Shown piece after piece: positions 1 to 8,862 of a stretch of DNA of 64,000 bases. The stretch comes from Rhizobium binae (GTDB lineage: Bacteria; Pseudomonadota; Alphaproteobacteria; Rhizobiales; Rhizobiaceae). The translations under genes were made by a program, and so were the position numbers. The notes under the pieces are model-generated. The model had not been told where the DNA came from, ran no database searches, and saw only the letters and a list, made by a program, of their open reading frames with translations. The stretch's first letter is position 1; the number at the start of each line of letters is the position of its first letter. The stretch is taken from NCBI RefSeq assembly GCF_017357225.1, contig NZ_CP071607.1, forward strand, positions 372,001-436,000, read 5' to 3'.

Positions 1-1
1 G

Positions 2-1012
2 CAGAAACTGGCGCGCGGCCAGCCGATCATCCCCTATTCGATCAATCCCGCCGGGGCCTATTCGATCGGCCTCGAGCTTGGCCGCCAGCGCGCCAGCGGG
101 GTGCTGACGGATCTTACCGGCGCCGTTCGCGCGCGCATCGAGCGTCATGTCGAACACCCCGATCCGCAGGAGGCGATGCCGGTTCTCCAGGCAATCGTCG
201 AGGATCTGCAGCAGGCCTTCGCATTCGACCGACACCGGCTGCTCGGCGTCGGCATGGCCCTGCCCGGCCGCTATGCCGATGGCGGCATCACCTCGCTCAG
301 CCCGAAGAGCCTGCCCGGCTGGCAGGATTTTCCGGTCGGGCACGAGCTGGAGCAGCGGGTGAAAATGCCGGTGCTGGTCGAAAACGATGCGACGGCCGCC
401 GCGATCGGCGAGCGCCTTCACGGCGTCGCCCGCGGTTTGAGCAGCTTCGTCTATCTGTTTCTGGCCGGCGGCGGCGGCATCGGCGCCGGCATGTTCCTCG
501 ACGGCCACCTCTACAAGGGCAGCCGCAACAATGCCGGCGAGATCGGCCATATCATCGTCGAGCCGCACGGCAAGCTCTGCAACTGCGGCAAGCGCGGCTG
601 CCTCGACCGCTACATCTCGCCGACCGTCGCTTACGAATTCATGGGCATCGCCAATGTCGAGGAGCTGTCATCAGACGATCTCGACGCGCTGATCGCCAAG
701 GGCAGCGACGGTCTCGACGCCTGGCTCGACCAGGCCGTCCAGCCTCTGCGGCAGACCCTCGACTTTCTCGAACTTGCCTTCGATCCGCAGACCATCGTGC
801 TCGGGGGCAGCCTGTCGACATCGCTGATGCGCCGGTTGGCCGAACGGCTGGAGCCGCTGCACCTGCCGATCGATCCCAACCGCAAGGGCAGCCTGCCCCG
901 CGTAATGATCGGCATGACCGGCAAGGATACTGCCATCCTCGGCGCCGCCGCCCTGCCGATCTTTTCCGAAACCAATCCACGCTTCGACGTCCTGCAGAAA
1001 CCGGTCGGCTGA
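2..1012 (+). CDS. ROK-family transcriptional regulator / sugar kinase-like protein, 5' end outside window
   Basis: The reading frame is open from base 2, upstream of the first internal ATG at 101, so the N-terminus (where ROK repressors carry a winged helix) is missing. What remains is the ROK ATPase-like fold: a GLELG phosphate-loop region, VENDATAAAIGE, GGGIGAG, and the ROK signature GEIGH followed by CNCGKRGCLD, which binds zinc in the family. ROK repressors respond to sugars such as GlcNAc or xylose. The nearby GH20 hexosaminidase makes an amino-sugar role plausible, but this is inference. Its 3' third is duplicated at 3122-3385. Confidence 0.88.
   Translation, partial: QKLARGQPIIPYSINPAGAYSIGLELGRQRASGVLTDLTGAVRARIERHVEHPDPQEAMPVLQAIVEDLQQAFAFDRHRLLGVGMALPGRYADGGITSLSPKSLPGWQDFPVGHELEQRVKMPVLVENDATAAAIGERLHGVARGLSSFVYLFLAGGGGIGAGMFLDGHLYKGSRNNAGEIGHIIVEPHGKLCNCGKRGCLDRYISPTVAYEFMGIANVEELSSDDLDALIAKGSDGLDAWLDQAVQPLRQTLDFLELAFDPQTIVLGGSLSTSLMRRLAERLEPLHLPIDPNRKGSLPRVMIGMTGKDTAILGAAALPIFSETNPRFDVLQKPVG
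712..975 (+). repeat. Direct repeat A, copy 1 (inside the ROK gene)
   Basis: This segment recurs at 3122-3385 with a constant offset of 2410 bases and only a handful of substitutions in 264 bp. The copy here is in the intact ROK gene and is taken as the source. Confidence 0.93.
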
Positions 1013-1015
1013 CCC

Positions 1016-1930
1016 TCATTCGCCTGCCGGCACCCTTGCATCTGCTTGCAGCGCGCGGCGCGCCGGAGGCCGCGCAAAGATGACCACGTTGCCGAGAAGC
1101 GTCAGCGCCAGGCCGATCAGGCCAAGACCGGTCCAGTGGTAGCCCTCGAAGACCGTCGACAAGGACAGGGCGACGATCGGGAACAGGACGGTAGCATAGG
1201 CGGCGCGTGAGGAGCCGATGCGCGACACCAGCATGAGATAGGTGGTGAAGCCGATCACCGAACCGATCGCCGCGAGATAGAGCAGTGCGACGAGATACTT
1301 GATGTCGGGCGGCGCCACGACCGGCGTTTGCGTCACGGTAATCAAGAAGAGCAGGACGATCGTGCCATAGGTCATGCCCCAGGCATTGGCGGTCACCGGT
1401 GAAATTCCGGCCGCGCTGTTTCGGCGTGACGCCATATTGCCGAGCGAGAAGAACAGCGTGCCGAGCGCTGCGAGCCCGATTCCTTTCAACGTGTCCAGAT
1501 TGAAATCGACGACAACCTCCTCTGCGAACAGCAGGAGGAGGCCGGTGGCGCCGAGCGCGGCCGCGAGAAGCGTGCGGCCGGTAACGCGGTCGCCGAAGAA
1601 CAGGCGCGCATTGACGGCATTGTAGATCGTTGCGAGCGAGAAGATGACCGAGATCAGCCCGGACGGGATAAAGCCGGCGGCGTTGTAGAAACAGATGAAA
1701 TTGAGGCTGAACAGGCAGAGCGCTTGCGCAAGGATGAAAGGCTGATCGTGCAAGGCAGGCAGCTTCAGCCGCCGCATGACGGCCAGGATGGCGACGAGGA
1801 TCACCGCTGCGAGCGCAAATCTGTAAAAGACCGAGACCAGCACCGGCACGGGACCGACCTGCATCGCAATGGCGATCCAGGTCGTCCCCCATATCAGGAC
1901 GGTGGCGATGAAGAGAGCGGCATTTGCCAT
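1016..1930 (-). CDS. EamA/DMT-superfamily inner-membrane transporter
   Basis: A protein of 304 aa with about ten hydrophobic segments and an early LIWGTTWIAIAMQ, the usual start of EamA (DUF6) exporters. Family members export small metabolites such as amino acids or purines; the substrate cannot be read from sequence. The ATG at 1930 was chosen because the N-terminus then begins directly with TM1; an upstream in-frame ATG would add 33 hydrophilic residues. It ends 4 bp from the convergent ROK gene and is divergent from the AraC regulator at 2082, its probable regulator. Confidence 0.88.
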   Translation of the reverse strand: MANAALFIATVLIWGTTWIAIAMQVGPVPVLVSVFYRFALAAVILVAILAVMRRLKLPALHDQPFILAQALCLFSLNFICFYNAAGFIPSGLISVIFSLATIYNAVNARLFFGDRVTGRTLLAAALGATGLLLLFAEEVVVDFNLDTLKGIGLAALGTLFFSLGNMASRRNSAAGISPVTANAWGMTYGTIVLLFLITVTQTPVVAPPDIKYLVALLYLAAIGSVIGFTTYLMLVSRIGSSRAAYATVLFPIVALSLSTVFEGYHWTGLGLIGLALTLLGNVVIFARPPARRALQADARVPAGE

Positions 1931-2081
1931 GGAGTGATCCTCGTTTTCTCGATCGATAGGCCAACCATGAGCCGGGCTCTTGCAGATTCTTGCTGCGAAA
2001 TTTATTGCCCCGGACTTCCCGCTCGCCACGCGGACCGTCCGCCGGTATTATTCGCCAGGACGCACAGGTGAGGAAGAACAG

Positions 2082-2945
2082 GTGAAAGATAGCCGCCTCT
2101 CGGTTTACAGCTTTTTGTCCGCATCTCCCTCTGCTCTCATGTCGCAGTCGATCGATTTGGGGTTCGGGCGATCGGCGGCCCTCTGGAGCAATGGCAGCGA
2201 CAGGATGAGCTATGAGCGGCCGGACGGACATACGTTCAGCCTCTATCTCACTGGTGGCGCCGGAACGCGCCGTCTGGATGGCAGCCCCGCCGCGCGAGGC
2301 CGGCCCGGAGCCTTGTGCATCATGCCGCAGGGGCACTCGTCGGAATGGGAAATCACCGACCACTTCGAATTCGTCCATCTCTATGTTCCAGACGATCAGA
2401 TGCGCCGGATGTTTGCCGAGACGTTTGACCGCGATTCCAGGCTTATGGTGCTCCCCGAAGCGACCTTCGCAGATGCGCCCGCCCTGGCGCGCACGCTTCG
2501 GCAGATGACGCAAGCGATGTCGGCGGGCGATCATCTCATGGCTGAAGAAGCGATGACGCAGACGATCAAGGATTTCTTCGTTGATCCCCGTTACGGAGGG
2601 ATGCGTTCCCGCGCCATCAGCGGCGGGCTCGCTCCTCATATCAGGCGCCGGATCCTGGACTATATCGAGGCCCATCTCGACGAGACGATCCGCTTGCAGG
2701 ATCTGGCGGCGATCGGGCAGCTCAGCGCCTTTCATTTTCAGCGGATGTTCCGGGCAAGCTACGGTGTGTCCCCGCATGGCTGGGTGGCCCACCGGCGTGT
2801 CGAGCGCGCCAAGTCGATGCTGCGCGGCAAGGACCCCATCGCGCAGATCGCTTCGGCCTGCGGCTTCAGCAGCCAGAGCCACATGACCCGGGCATTCAAG
2901 CTGGGCGCAGGCGTCACGCCCTCTGCCTACCGGCAGCGACTGTGA
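2082..2945 (+). CDS. AraC-family transcriptional regulator
   Basis: The C-terminal 100 residues form the double helix-turn-helix of AraC/XylS proteins (IRRRILDYIEAHLDE, LQDLAAIGQLSAFHFQRMF, ACGFSSQSHMTRAFK, GVTPSAYRQ). The N-terminal part is a probable cupin-like sensor. A GTG start at 2082 is preferred because AGGAAG lies 5 bp upstream; the same frame stays open to an ATG at 1980, giving 321 aa. It is divergent from the DMT transporter, a common regulator/exporter arrangement. The effector is unknown. Confidence 0.85.
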   Translation: MKDSRLSVYSFLSASPSALMSQSIDLGFGRSAALWSNGSDRMSYERPDGHTFSLYLTGGAGTRRLDGSPAARGRPGALCIMPQGHSSEWEITDHFEFVHLYVPDDQMRRMFAETFDRDSRLMVLPEATFADAPALARTLRQMTQAMSAGDHLMAEEAMTQTIKDFFVDPRYGGMRSRAISGGLAPHIRRRILDYIEAHLDETIRLQDLAAIGQLSAFHFQRMFRASYGVSPHGWVAHRRVERAKSMLRGKDPIAQIASACGFSSQSHMTRAFKLGAGVTPSAYRQRL

Positions 2946-2963
2946 CATGCCACCGCGGGTGAA

Positions 2964-3130
2964 CTCGACGCCGAAGCTCTTCGCCTCGGCGACGATGTCG
3001 CGGATGACGGCTTTTGTATAGTAACCGCCGGTGCGGGCGGGGCTCGAACCCAGGAGCGGCGGAACGGCAAGGCCGTGGCCGCGCCAGGCGCTGATCTCGG
3101 TCAGGGCGGGGTAGGCGTCGATCTCGACGC
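2964..3130 (-). pseudogene. Fragment copy of the GH20 hexosaminidase gene
   Basis: These 167 bp match 5469-5635 (inside the hexosaminidase gene) with about three mismatches and a constant offset of 2505. Only about 55 codons are represented and there is no start, so it cannot function. The match ends at 3130, where it fuses within the shared string TCTCGACGC to the ROK fragment that follows. Confidence 0.92.
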
Positions 3131-3385
3131 CTGGCTCGACCAGGCCGTCCAGCCTCTGCGGCAGACCCTCGACTTTCTCGAACTTGCCTTCGATCCGCAG
3201 ACCATCGTGCTCGGCGGCAGCCTGTCGACATCGCTGATGCGCCGGTTGGCCGAACGGCTGGAGCCGCTGCACGTGCCGATCGATCCCAACCGCAAGGGCA
3301 GCCTGCCCCGCGTCATGATCGGCATGACCGGCAAGGATACCGCCGTCCTCGGCGCCGCCGCCCTGCCGATCTTTTCCGAAACCAA
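3122..3385 (+). pseudogene. 3' fragment copy of the ROK gene
   Basis: These 264 bp match 712-975 at about 98% identity (offset 2410). The copied frame runs out of the duplicated segment at 3385 into unrelated sequence. It lacks the first two thirds of the gene and is a remnant. The overlap with the preceding hexosaminidase fragment is the 9-bp microhomology TCTCGACGC. Confidence 0.92.
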
Positions 3386-3403
3386 CCGCGCTTCGGTCGC
3401 GGC

Positions 3404-4426
3404 CTATTCAAACAGAATGATGCTTGCCGGCGTTGGCGGCATCGGTTTGACCGTGACGCCGGCAAGGCCGGCCTGTCTTGCCATTTCGGTCAGGTCACTC
3501 TGCGTATAGGCGTCGCCCGCCGGTGTGCCGGCGAGCATTTCCCAGGAGAAGGCCGCCGGAAAAGGCGGCGACACGCGATCTTCGTTCGGCACGAAATCGA
3601 CCGCGACGATCCGGCCGCCCTCCGCAAGGCTGGCGATGATCTTCCGCAGCAGCCCTGCGCATGTCGGCAGGTCGAAGTGGTGCAGGAAATTCGGCAGCAG
3701 GACGAGATCGTAATCCCTCCCCCAGTCGACATCGAAGGCGCTGCCGGCGACCGTGCGGTACCGGTCAGCCACGCCTTGTCTTTCCGCATTCTGCCGCGAC
3801 AGCTCCAATACGCCGGCCCAATCGACGGCGACGATCTCAGCAGACGGAAAGGCCTTGGCGATCTCGATCCCGAACATGCCCGGACCTGCGGCAATGTCCA
3901 GAACTTTCCTGAAGGACTTTCCCCAGCCGGAGATTTCGCCGGCCAGGATTTTGGCGCTGAGCCCGGTAAAGGAGCCCATGCCGCGCGCAAACTTCAACCA
4001 GACGGGGTTGTCGGCCGACAGGTTCGCAAGCCCCGCCGATCCGCCGTTTCGCACGACCGCGGCCGGATCGCGCAGAAAATTGTCCAGGACTTCGGGAGCG
4101 GCGACGAACTCGACAGCGGAGCCCATATAGGCCGGCGAATTGCGATCGAGGAACATTCTGGTCGAGGGCGTCATCCGGTACTGTCCGCTCTCCTTTGTCA
4201 GGAAGCCGTGGACGACGAGGTAGTCGCACAGGATGCGCACCCCACGTTCCGAGGCGCTCGTCTCCGACGCCAGCGCCGCTGTCGTCTTGCCCTCGCCGAT
4301 ATGGGTAAAGAGATCGAGCTCGATGGCCGCCCTCATCGCTGCCGTCTTTCGGCATGCAAACAGGGCATCGACAACGAGTTCGGGCGAAACGGCGCCGGCA
4401 CGGGCGTCTTCGGCGATTGTTTCCAT
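3404..4426 (-). CDS. SAM-dependent O-methyltransferase (plant-type / acetylserotonin-OMT-like)
   Basis: A 340-aa protein with an N-terminal winged-helix dimerisation domain (AIELDLFTHIGEG, SERGVRILCDYLVVHGFL) and a Rossmann methyltransferase domain with motif I VLDIAAGPGMFGIEIA, followed by IVAVDW and LPNFLHHFD. This is the Methyltransf_2 layout, which methylates small hydroxylated molecules; the substrate is unknown. The ATG at 4426 was chosen over an upstream ATG at 4513 because the extra 29 residues do not look like the family. It lies between the duplication scar and the hexosaminidase gene. Confidence 0.85.
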   Translation of the reverse strand: METIAEDARAGAVSPELVVDALFACRKTAAMRAAIELDLFTHIGEGKTTAALASETSASERGVRILCDYLVVHGFLTKESGQYRMTPSTRMFLDRNSPAYMGSAVEFVAAPEVLDNFLRDPAAVVRNGGSAGLANLSADNPVWLKFARGMGSFTGLSAKILAGEISGWGKSFRKVLDIAAGPGMFGIEIAKAFPSAEIVAVDWAGVLELSRQNAERQGVADRYRTVAGSAFDVDWGRDYDLVLLPNFLHHFDLPTCAGLLRKIIASLAEGGRIVAVDFVPNEDRVSPPFPAAFSWEMLAGTPAGDAYTQSDLTEMARQAGLAGVTVKPMPPTPASIILFE

Positions 4427-4580
4427 GGCATTACCCCGGGGTTCGCGATCGTTCTGCCTGGCAGCGCCAGCCGCCGAAATTATGCGGACATGAGCATATT
4501 CTACAATACTCACCGCGCTAACCCGATCGGGTGCCCCAGAGGCTGATCAGGACCGTTTTATCACGGTCCCGATCGTCACC

Positions 4581-6608
4581 TTACGACTCCTGCAGCCCGT
4601 AAAGCAGCGGCATCAGCCCTGCGAGCGCCTTGAAGCGTTCCCATGACTTGGCGGACGGTTTCGTCCAGCCGGTTTCGGCAAGCCCCGAGATGCGCGGGAA
4701 AACGAGTCGGTCGAAGACGGCGCGGTCGGTCATCGGTTCGGACCAGATGCAGGCCTGGATGCCGAGGAGCTGCCGTTTCTGGCTCGCCGTCCAGCCACTG
4801 AGCGGATCGAACATATAGAGCTTTTCCGCATCCGAATTCCCCGCCCAGCTGGCGCCCGGTTCGTCCCAGTCCGGCCGCAGCGCCATGTCGAGATAGTAGA
4901 CCTGGCCGGGGCAGACGACCATTCGATAGCCGCGTTCGGCAAGCTCGGCCGAGACCTCGACATTGCGCCAGCTGCAGAGATAGCTCTTCGCCTTGTCGAT
5001 GACGTCGCCATGCGCGGCCTCTTCCCAGCCGCCGGTGACGCAGCCCTTGCTCGCCAGGAAGCGCTGCACGCGCTCCAGGAATTCGGCCTGCAGGATCGCC
5101 GCGCCCGAGCCGTGGATATCGTCGGCTCCGTGTGTATTGGTGACGACGTTCAGCCGCTTGGCATGGGCATCGGCAACCGCATCGCCGGCGACGGCGCGAA
5201 GGCGCGCGAGCGCTTCCGGCGAGCCGGACCACGCGCCGAGCGGCACTTCGTCGGCGCCGAGATGAATGACCTTGAACGGGAAGAGCTCGATCAGTTCCGA
5301 AAGGATGGTCTCGACGATCTCGTAGGTCTTCTCGAGGGCAGGGTTGATGCAGTTGTTCGGGAAGCCCTGGACCGAATAATAACTGCCCTTCTCGGCCGGA
5401 TCGCGCAGTTCCGGTATCGCCTGCTGCATGGCGTAGCAATGGCCGGGCATGTCGATCTCCGGCACGATCTCGACGCCGAAGCTCTTCGCCTCGGCGACGA
5501 TGTCGCGGATGACGGCTTTGGTATAGTAACCGCCGGTGCGGGCGGGGCTCGAACCCAGGAGCGGCGGAACGGCAAGGCCGTGGCCGCGCCAGGCGCCGAT
5601 CTTGGTCAGGGCGGGGTAGGCGTCGATCTCGACGCGCCAGGCCTCGTCGTCGGAAAGGTGCCAGTGGAAGCGGTTGAGCTTGTTCCAGGCAAGCACCGCC
5701 AGCAGCTTCTTGACCTCGGCGGCGCCATAGAACTGACGGGCAACGTCGAGATGCAGGCCGCGCCAGCCCATTACCGGCTCGTCGACGATCTCGCCGGATG
5801 CGGGAAACTGGAAGACACCGGGATGCAGCCTGGCGCCGCGCCAGATCTGGCCGAGTGTTACGAGGCCGTAGAGGAAGCCAGTGCTGCCGCTCGCTTCCAC
5901 CGTCAGGGCCTCCTCGTCGAAGCTCAGCCGATAGGCTTCCGGCGCGAAGCCGGCGGCATCCTTCAGAATGACGGGTACTGCGCCTTCCGCCTCGGTGCGC
6001 ACGATGCCTTCGACGGCGAAGAGATGGTCGACCAGCGCCGCGAAGCCTTTCGCCGCAGCCTCCCCTTCGCCACTCTGCGCCTGCGGCGCAAAACCGGCCG
6101 GCAGCGGCCGGCGCGAGGCGACCGCGACATGGTTCGGCCAGGGAATGACCGACACCTGAACCGGCGCGTTGGCGGGAACCGGATAGATCTCGGCGCCGCG
6201 CTTCAGGGCCGCATTGCTGACCGAAGAGCGCGTCGGTTCGACGCCGAGCATGATGGTGCTGCCATCGGGAAGTGCGAGATAGGCGCTCGTCGCCCCATCC
6301 GTCCAGTGGCGGAACTGCCAGTTCAGCGCATAGACGGAGATCGTCCAGGTCTCGCCGGCGCCGAGAACGAAATCGGCCGGCGGTTGGAATTCGGTGAAAT
6401 TGGAGAGCCGCTTCGAGACCGTCGCGCCTTCGACCCGCCCGGCCGGATCGACCCGGCCCGGACCGCTGATGCAGAGCGAGAAAGCTGAAAGCGGCCCGCT
6501 GCCGAGGTTCCTGAGGCGCAGGACATAGGAGAATTCCTTGCCGTCGGCCGGCGGGTTCCAAAGGGTTTCAAGCCGCAGGGCGTTCGGTCGCGGTGTCGAC
6601 ATCGTCAC
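4581..6608 (-). CDS. Glycoside hydrolase family 20 beta-N-acetylhexosaminidase
   Basis: A 675-aa protein. The GH20 catalytic barrel begins near GWRGLHLDVARQFY, continues through NRFHWHLSDDEAWR and VPEIDMPGHCYAM, and carries the catalytic Asp-Glu pair in HLGADEVP at D453/E454. GH20 enzymes release terminal GlcNAc/GalNAc by substrate-assisted catalysis. There is no obvious signal peptide, so cytoplasmic processing of imported chito-oligosaccharides or glycans is likely. It lies downstream of the ROK regulator, and part of it is duplicated at 2964-3130. Confidence 0.92.
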   Translation of the reverse strand: MTMSTPRPNALRLETLWNPPADGKEFSYVLRLRNLGSGPLSAFSLCISGPGRVDPAGRVEGATVSKRLSNFTEFQPPADFVLGAGETWTISVYALNWQFRHWTDGATSAYLALPDGSTIMLGVEPTRSSVSNAALKRGAEIYPVPANAPVQVSVIPWPNHVAVASRRPLPAGFAPQAQSGEGEAAAKGFAALVDHLFAVEGIVRTEAEGAVPVILKDAAGFAPEAYRLSFDEEALTVEASGSTGFLYGLVTLGQIWRGARLHPGVFQFPASGEIVDEPVMGWRGLHLDVARQFYGAAEVKKLLAVLAWNKLNRFHWHLSDDEAWRVEIDAYPALTKIGAWRGHGLAVPPLLGSSPARTGGYYTKAVIRDIVAEAKSFGVEIVPEIDMPGHCYAMQQAIPELRDPAEKGSYYSVQGFPNNCINPALEKTYEIVETILSELIELFPFKVIHLGADEVPLGAWSGSPEALARLRAVAGDAVADAHAKRLNVVTNTHGADDIHGSGAAILQAEFLERVQRFLASKGCVTGGWEEAAHGDVIDKAKSYLCSWRNVEVSAELAERGYRMVVCPGQVYYLDMALRPDWDEPGASWAGNSDAEKLYMFDPLSGWTASQKRQLLGIQACIWSEPMTDRAVFDRLVFPRISGLAETGWTKPSAKSWERFKALAGLMPLLYGLQES
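5469..5635 (+). repeat. Direct repeat B, copy 2 (inside the hexosaminidase gene)
   Basis: The counterpart lies at 2964-3130 in the same orientation, with about three differences in 167 bp. The copy here is in the intact gene and is taken as the source. Confidence 0.93.
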
Positions 6609-6829
6609 TCTTCCTTCAAGGGAAACCAGGCTTTGAGCGTTCCGGCACGGTCGCCGGGATGGGAATGCGATTTGAAGTCAATCAAATTGAGTTAATATTG
6701 ATAGTCGGTCTTTCGCCGGGGCGTCAATCGGCGACGCGGAAATTTTGCGGCCGATCTCGAGCTCAATTGATTACTGCCGATCAACGGGCAAGGCTTTTCC
6801 TGTGCGATCGCCGACCGGCGGGCGCCGGT

Positions 6830-7069
6830 GCGCAATTGGGTTCGATCTCGACACGCATCGACCTGCAGGAAGACTTCGTCGGCGCGCCGTCGAATTCGAT
6901 CGACTCGGGCGTCGGCCGGCTGGTCGATGCCGATATGGAGGAGGAATCGAGCAAACTGTCCGCCTTGCAGACACAGCAGCTGGCGATCCAGTCGCTGTCG
7001 ATCGCGAATTCGTGTTCCCAGGACATCCTGTCGATCCTGGTCAACCCACATTCGCTGACCGAACCCTGA
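6830..7069 (+). pseudogene. Flagellin C-terminal remnant
   Basis: The frame ending at the TGA at 7069 reads LGSISTRIDLQEDFV, SGVGRLVDADMEEESSKL, then ALQTQQLAIQSLSIANS and DILSIL. This is the conserved C-terminal D0/D1 helix of rhizobial flagellins. The N-terminal D0/D1 and central domains are absent and no flagellar gene lies nearby. The normal C-terminus is replaced by a short unrelated tail (NPHSLTEP), and one Gln of the usual QTQQQ is missing. It is a dead fragment, probably left by rearrangement. Confidence 0.85.
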
Positions 7070-7215
7070 GCCTGGTCTTTCGCGCCAGGCTCGGTTGCGT
7101 TTCGGCTTCTGCTGCTTGCGCCGGGCATCGCGTCTTGCTCAAGCTGCCGATTGACAGGCCGATCGTTTCGATCGCAAACATGACACCTTGGATGCCGCGC
7201 CGGTGGGATCGTCGC

Positions 7216-8757
7216 ATGTCGGTTGAACTTGAAGCTGTTCGTCCTGATCGAACGCCCGCCATCGTCTGGCTGGGCTTCCTGGCCATGTGTGTCGGCATGT
7301 TCATGGCCATCCTCGACGTCCAGGTGGTGGCGACGTCGCTGCCGACCATCCAGTCGGCGCTCGATATCGATCCGGATCAGATGAGCTGGATACAGACAGC
7401 CTATCTCATTGCCGAAGTGATCGCGATCCCGCTTACCGGTCTGCTGACGCGGCTCCTGACGATGCGATGGCTGTTCGTTGCCGCCATCACCCTGTTCGTG
7501 ATTGCCTCGGCCGGCTGTGCCGCCAGCGGCAGTTTCGGCACCCTGGTCGCCTGGCGGGTGCTTCAGGGCTTTTCCGGCGGGACGCTGATCCCCTCGGTGT
7601 TTTCGGCCGTGTTCATCCTGTTCCCGAACGAGCGGCAGGCGCTGGCGACCACGATCGCCGGCGTGCTGGCGGTGCTGGCGCCGACCATCGGGCCGATCGT
7701 CGGCGGATGGCTGACCGAAACCTATTCCTGGCACTGGCTGTTTCTGATCAATATTCTTCCGGGCATTGCCTCGGCCATCCTGGCGGCCCGCTTCCTGCCG
7801 CGGCAGGCGGCCGACCCGTCCGAACTCAGGCATCTCGACGGCCTGTCGCTTCTCCTGATGGCGACCGCGTTGACGACCCTGGAGCTCAGCCTGAAAGAGG
7901 CGCCGACCAGCGGCTGGTCTTCGGGCTATGTGCTGAGCCTGCTGGCGGTCTGTCTTGTGTCGGCAGGCGCGTTCATCGGCCGGACGCTGCGCCGGCGCCG
8001 GCCGATCGTCGATCTCGGCAACTTCGCCGATCGCAACTTTCTCGTCGGCTCGGTCCTGAGTTTCGTCCTTGGCATCGGCCTCTTCGGCTCGGTCTATCTC
8101 ATGCCGGTCTTTCTCGCTTTCGTCAGGGGCCACGATGCGCTCGAAATCGGCATGACGATGCTGGTGACGGGCATCGCGCAGCTGGTCACCGCGCCGGTCG
8201 CAGTTGCGCTGGAGAAACGCATGGATGCGCGGCTGCTGTCGGCTGTCGGTTTCGCCCTGTTTGCGGTCGGTGTCGGCATGAGCGCCTTTCAGGATCCGCG
8301 TTCGGATTACGATGTGATGTTCTGGCCGCAGATCGTGCGCGGCGTCGCCATTATGTTTTGCCTACTGCCGCCGACACGGCTGGCGCTCGGCACGCTGCCG
8401 GCCGATCGCATTCCCGACGCTAGCGGCCTTTTCAATCTGATGCGCAACCTCGGCGGCGCCATCGGCATTGCGCTGATCGACACCATCATCTACACGCGCT
8501 CCGAACCGCTGGGCCAAGGCCTGTGGGCGCGGCTTCAAGCCGGCGACATCGACGCGGCGACTTTCGTCGGCGCACCACTTCAGACGATCTCCGGACATGG
8601 CGGCAGCTTCGATGCCGATACCACGGCGTTGCTCGATCCGCTGATCCAGACGGCGGCAATCGTTCAGGCCATCAACGAAGCCTGGATGACTGTTGCCATC
8701 CTGACCGGCTGCGCCCTGCTTTGCGTGCCCTTCGCCAAGCGGCCGGCGCCGGGTTGA
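7216..8757 (+). CDS. DHA2-family MFS drug/metabolite efflux transporter (EmrB/QacA type)
   Basis: A 513-aa, highly hydrophobic protein with about 14 predicted TM segments. The N-terminus shows FMAILDVQVVATSLPTIQ, the family's D-x2-V-x2-alternating motif, followed by GLLTRLLTMRWLFV and the antiporter-type segment PTIGPIVGGWL. DHA2 proteins are proton-driven exporters. The ATG at 7216 is preferred; an upstream frame extension covers the flagellin remnant region and is not protein-like. No adaptor (EmrA) gene is adjacent. Confidence 0.9.
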   Translation: MSVELEAVRPDRTPAIVWLGFLAMCVGMFMAILDVQVVATSLPTIQSALDIDPDQMSWIQTAYLIAEVIAIPLTGLLTRLLTMRWLFVAAITLFVIASAGCAASGSFGTLVAWRVLQGFSGGTLIPSVFSAVFILFPNERQALATTIAGVLAVLAPTIGPIVGGWLTETYSWHWLFLINILPGIASAILAARFLPRQAADPSELRHLDGLSLLLMATALTTLELSLKEAPTSGWSSGYVLSLLAVCLVSAGAFIGRTLRRRRPIVDLGNFADRNFLVGSVLSFVLGIGLFGSVYLMPVFLAFVRGHDALEIGMTMLVTGIAQLVTAPVAVALEKRMDARLLSAVGFALFAVGVGMSAFQDPRSDYDVMFWPQIVRGVAIMFCLLPPTRLALGTLPADRIPDASGLFNLMRNLGGAIGIALIDTIIYTRSEPLGQGLWARLQAGDIDAATFVGAPLQTISGHGGSFDADTTALLDPLIQTAAIVQAINEAWMTVAILTGCALLCVPFAKRPAPG

Positions 8758-8862
8758 AGATCGTCGCGACACCTTGTCGATCTTCCGATCACTGGTAAGA
8801 TTTCTCTCACTCTTTTTGCGCCATCCTCTGACACCGCTCTGACATCAATCGACGAGATCTCA

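Noticed and set aside
639..3272. Very long minus-strand frame (877 codons) spanning several genes
   Set aside because: It crosses the ROK gene antisense, the DMT and AraC genes and the duplication scar, and joins unrelated pieces; it is a high-GC shadow frame.
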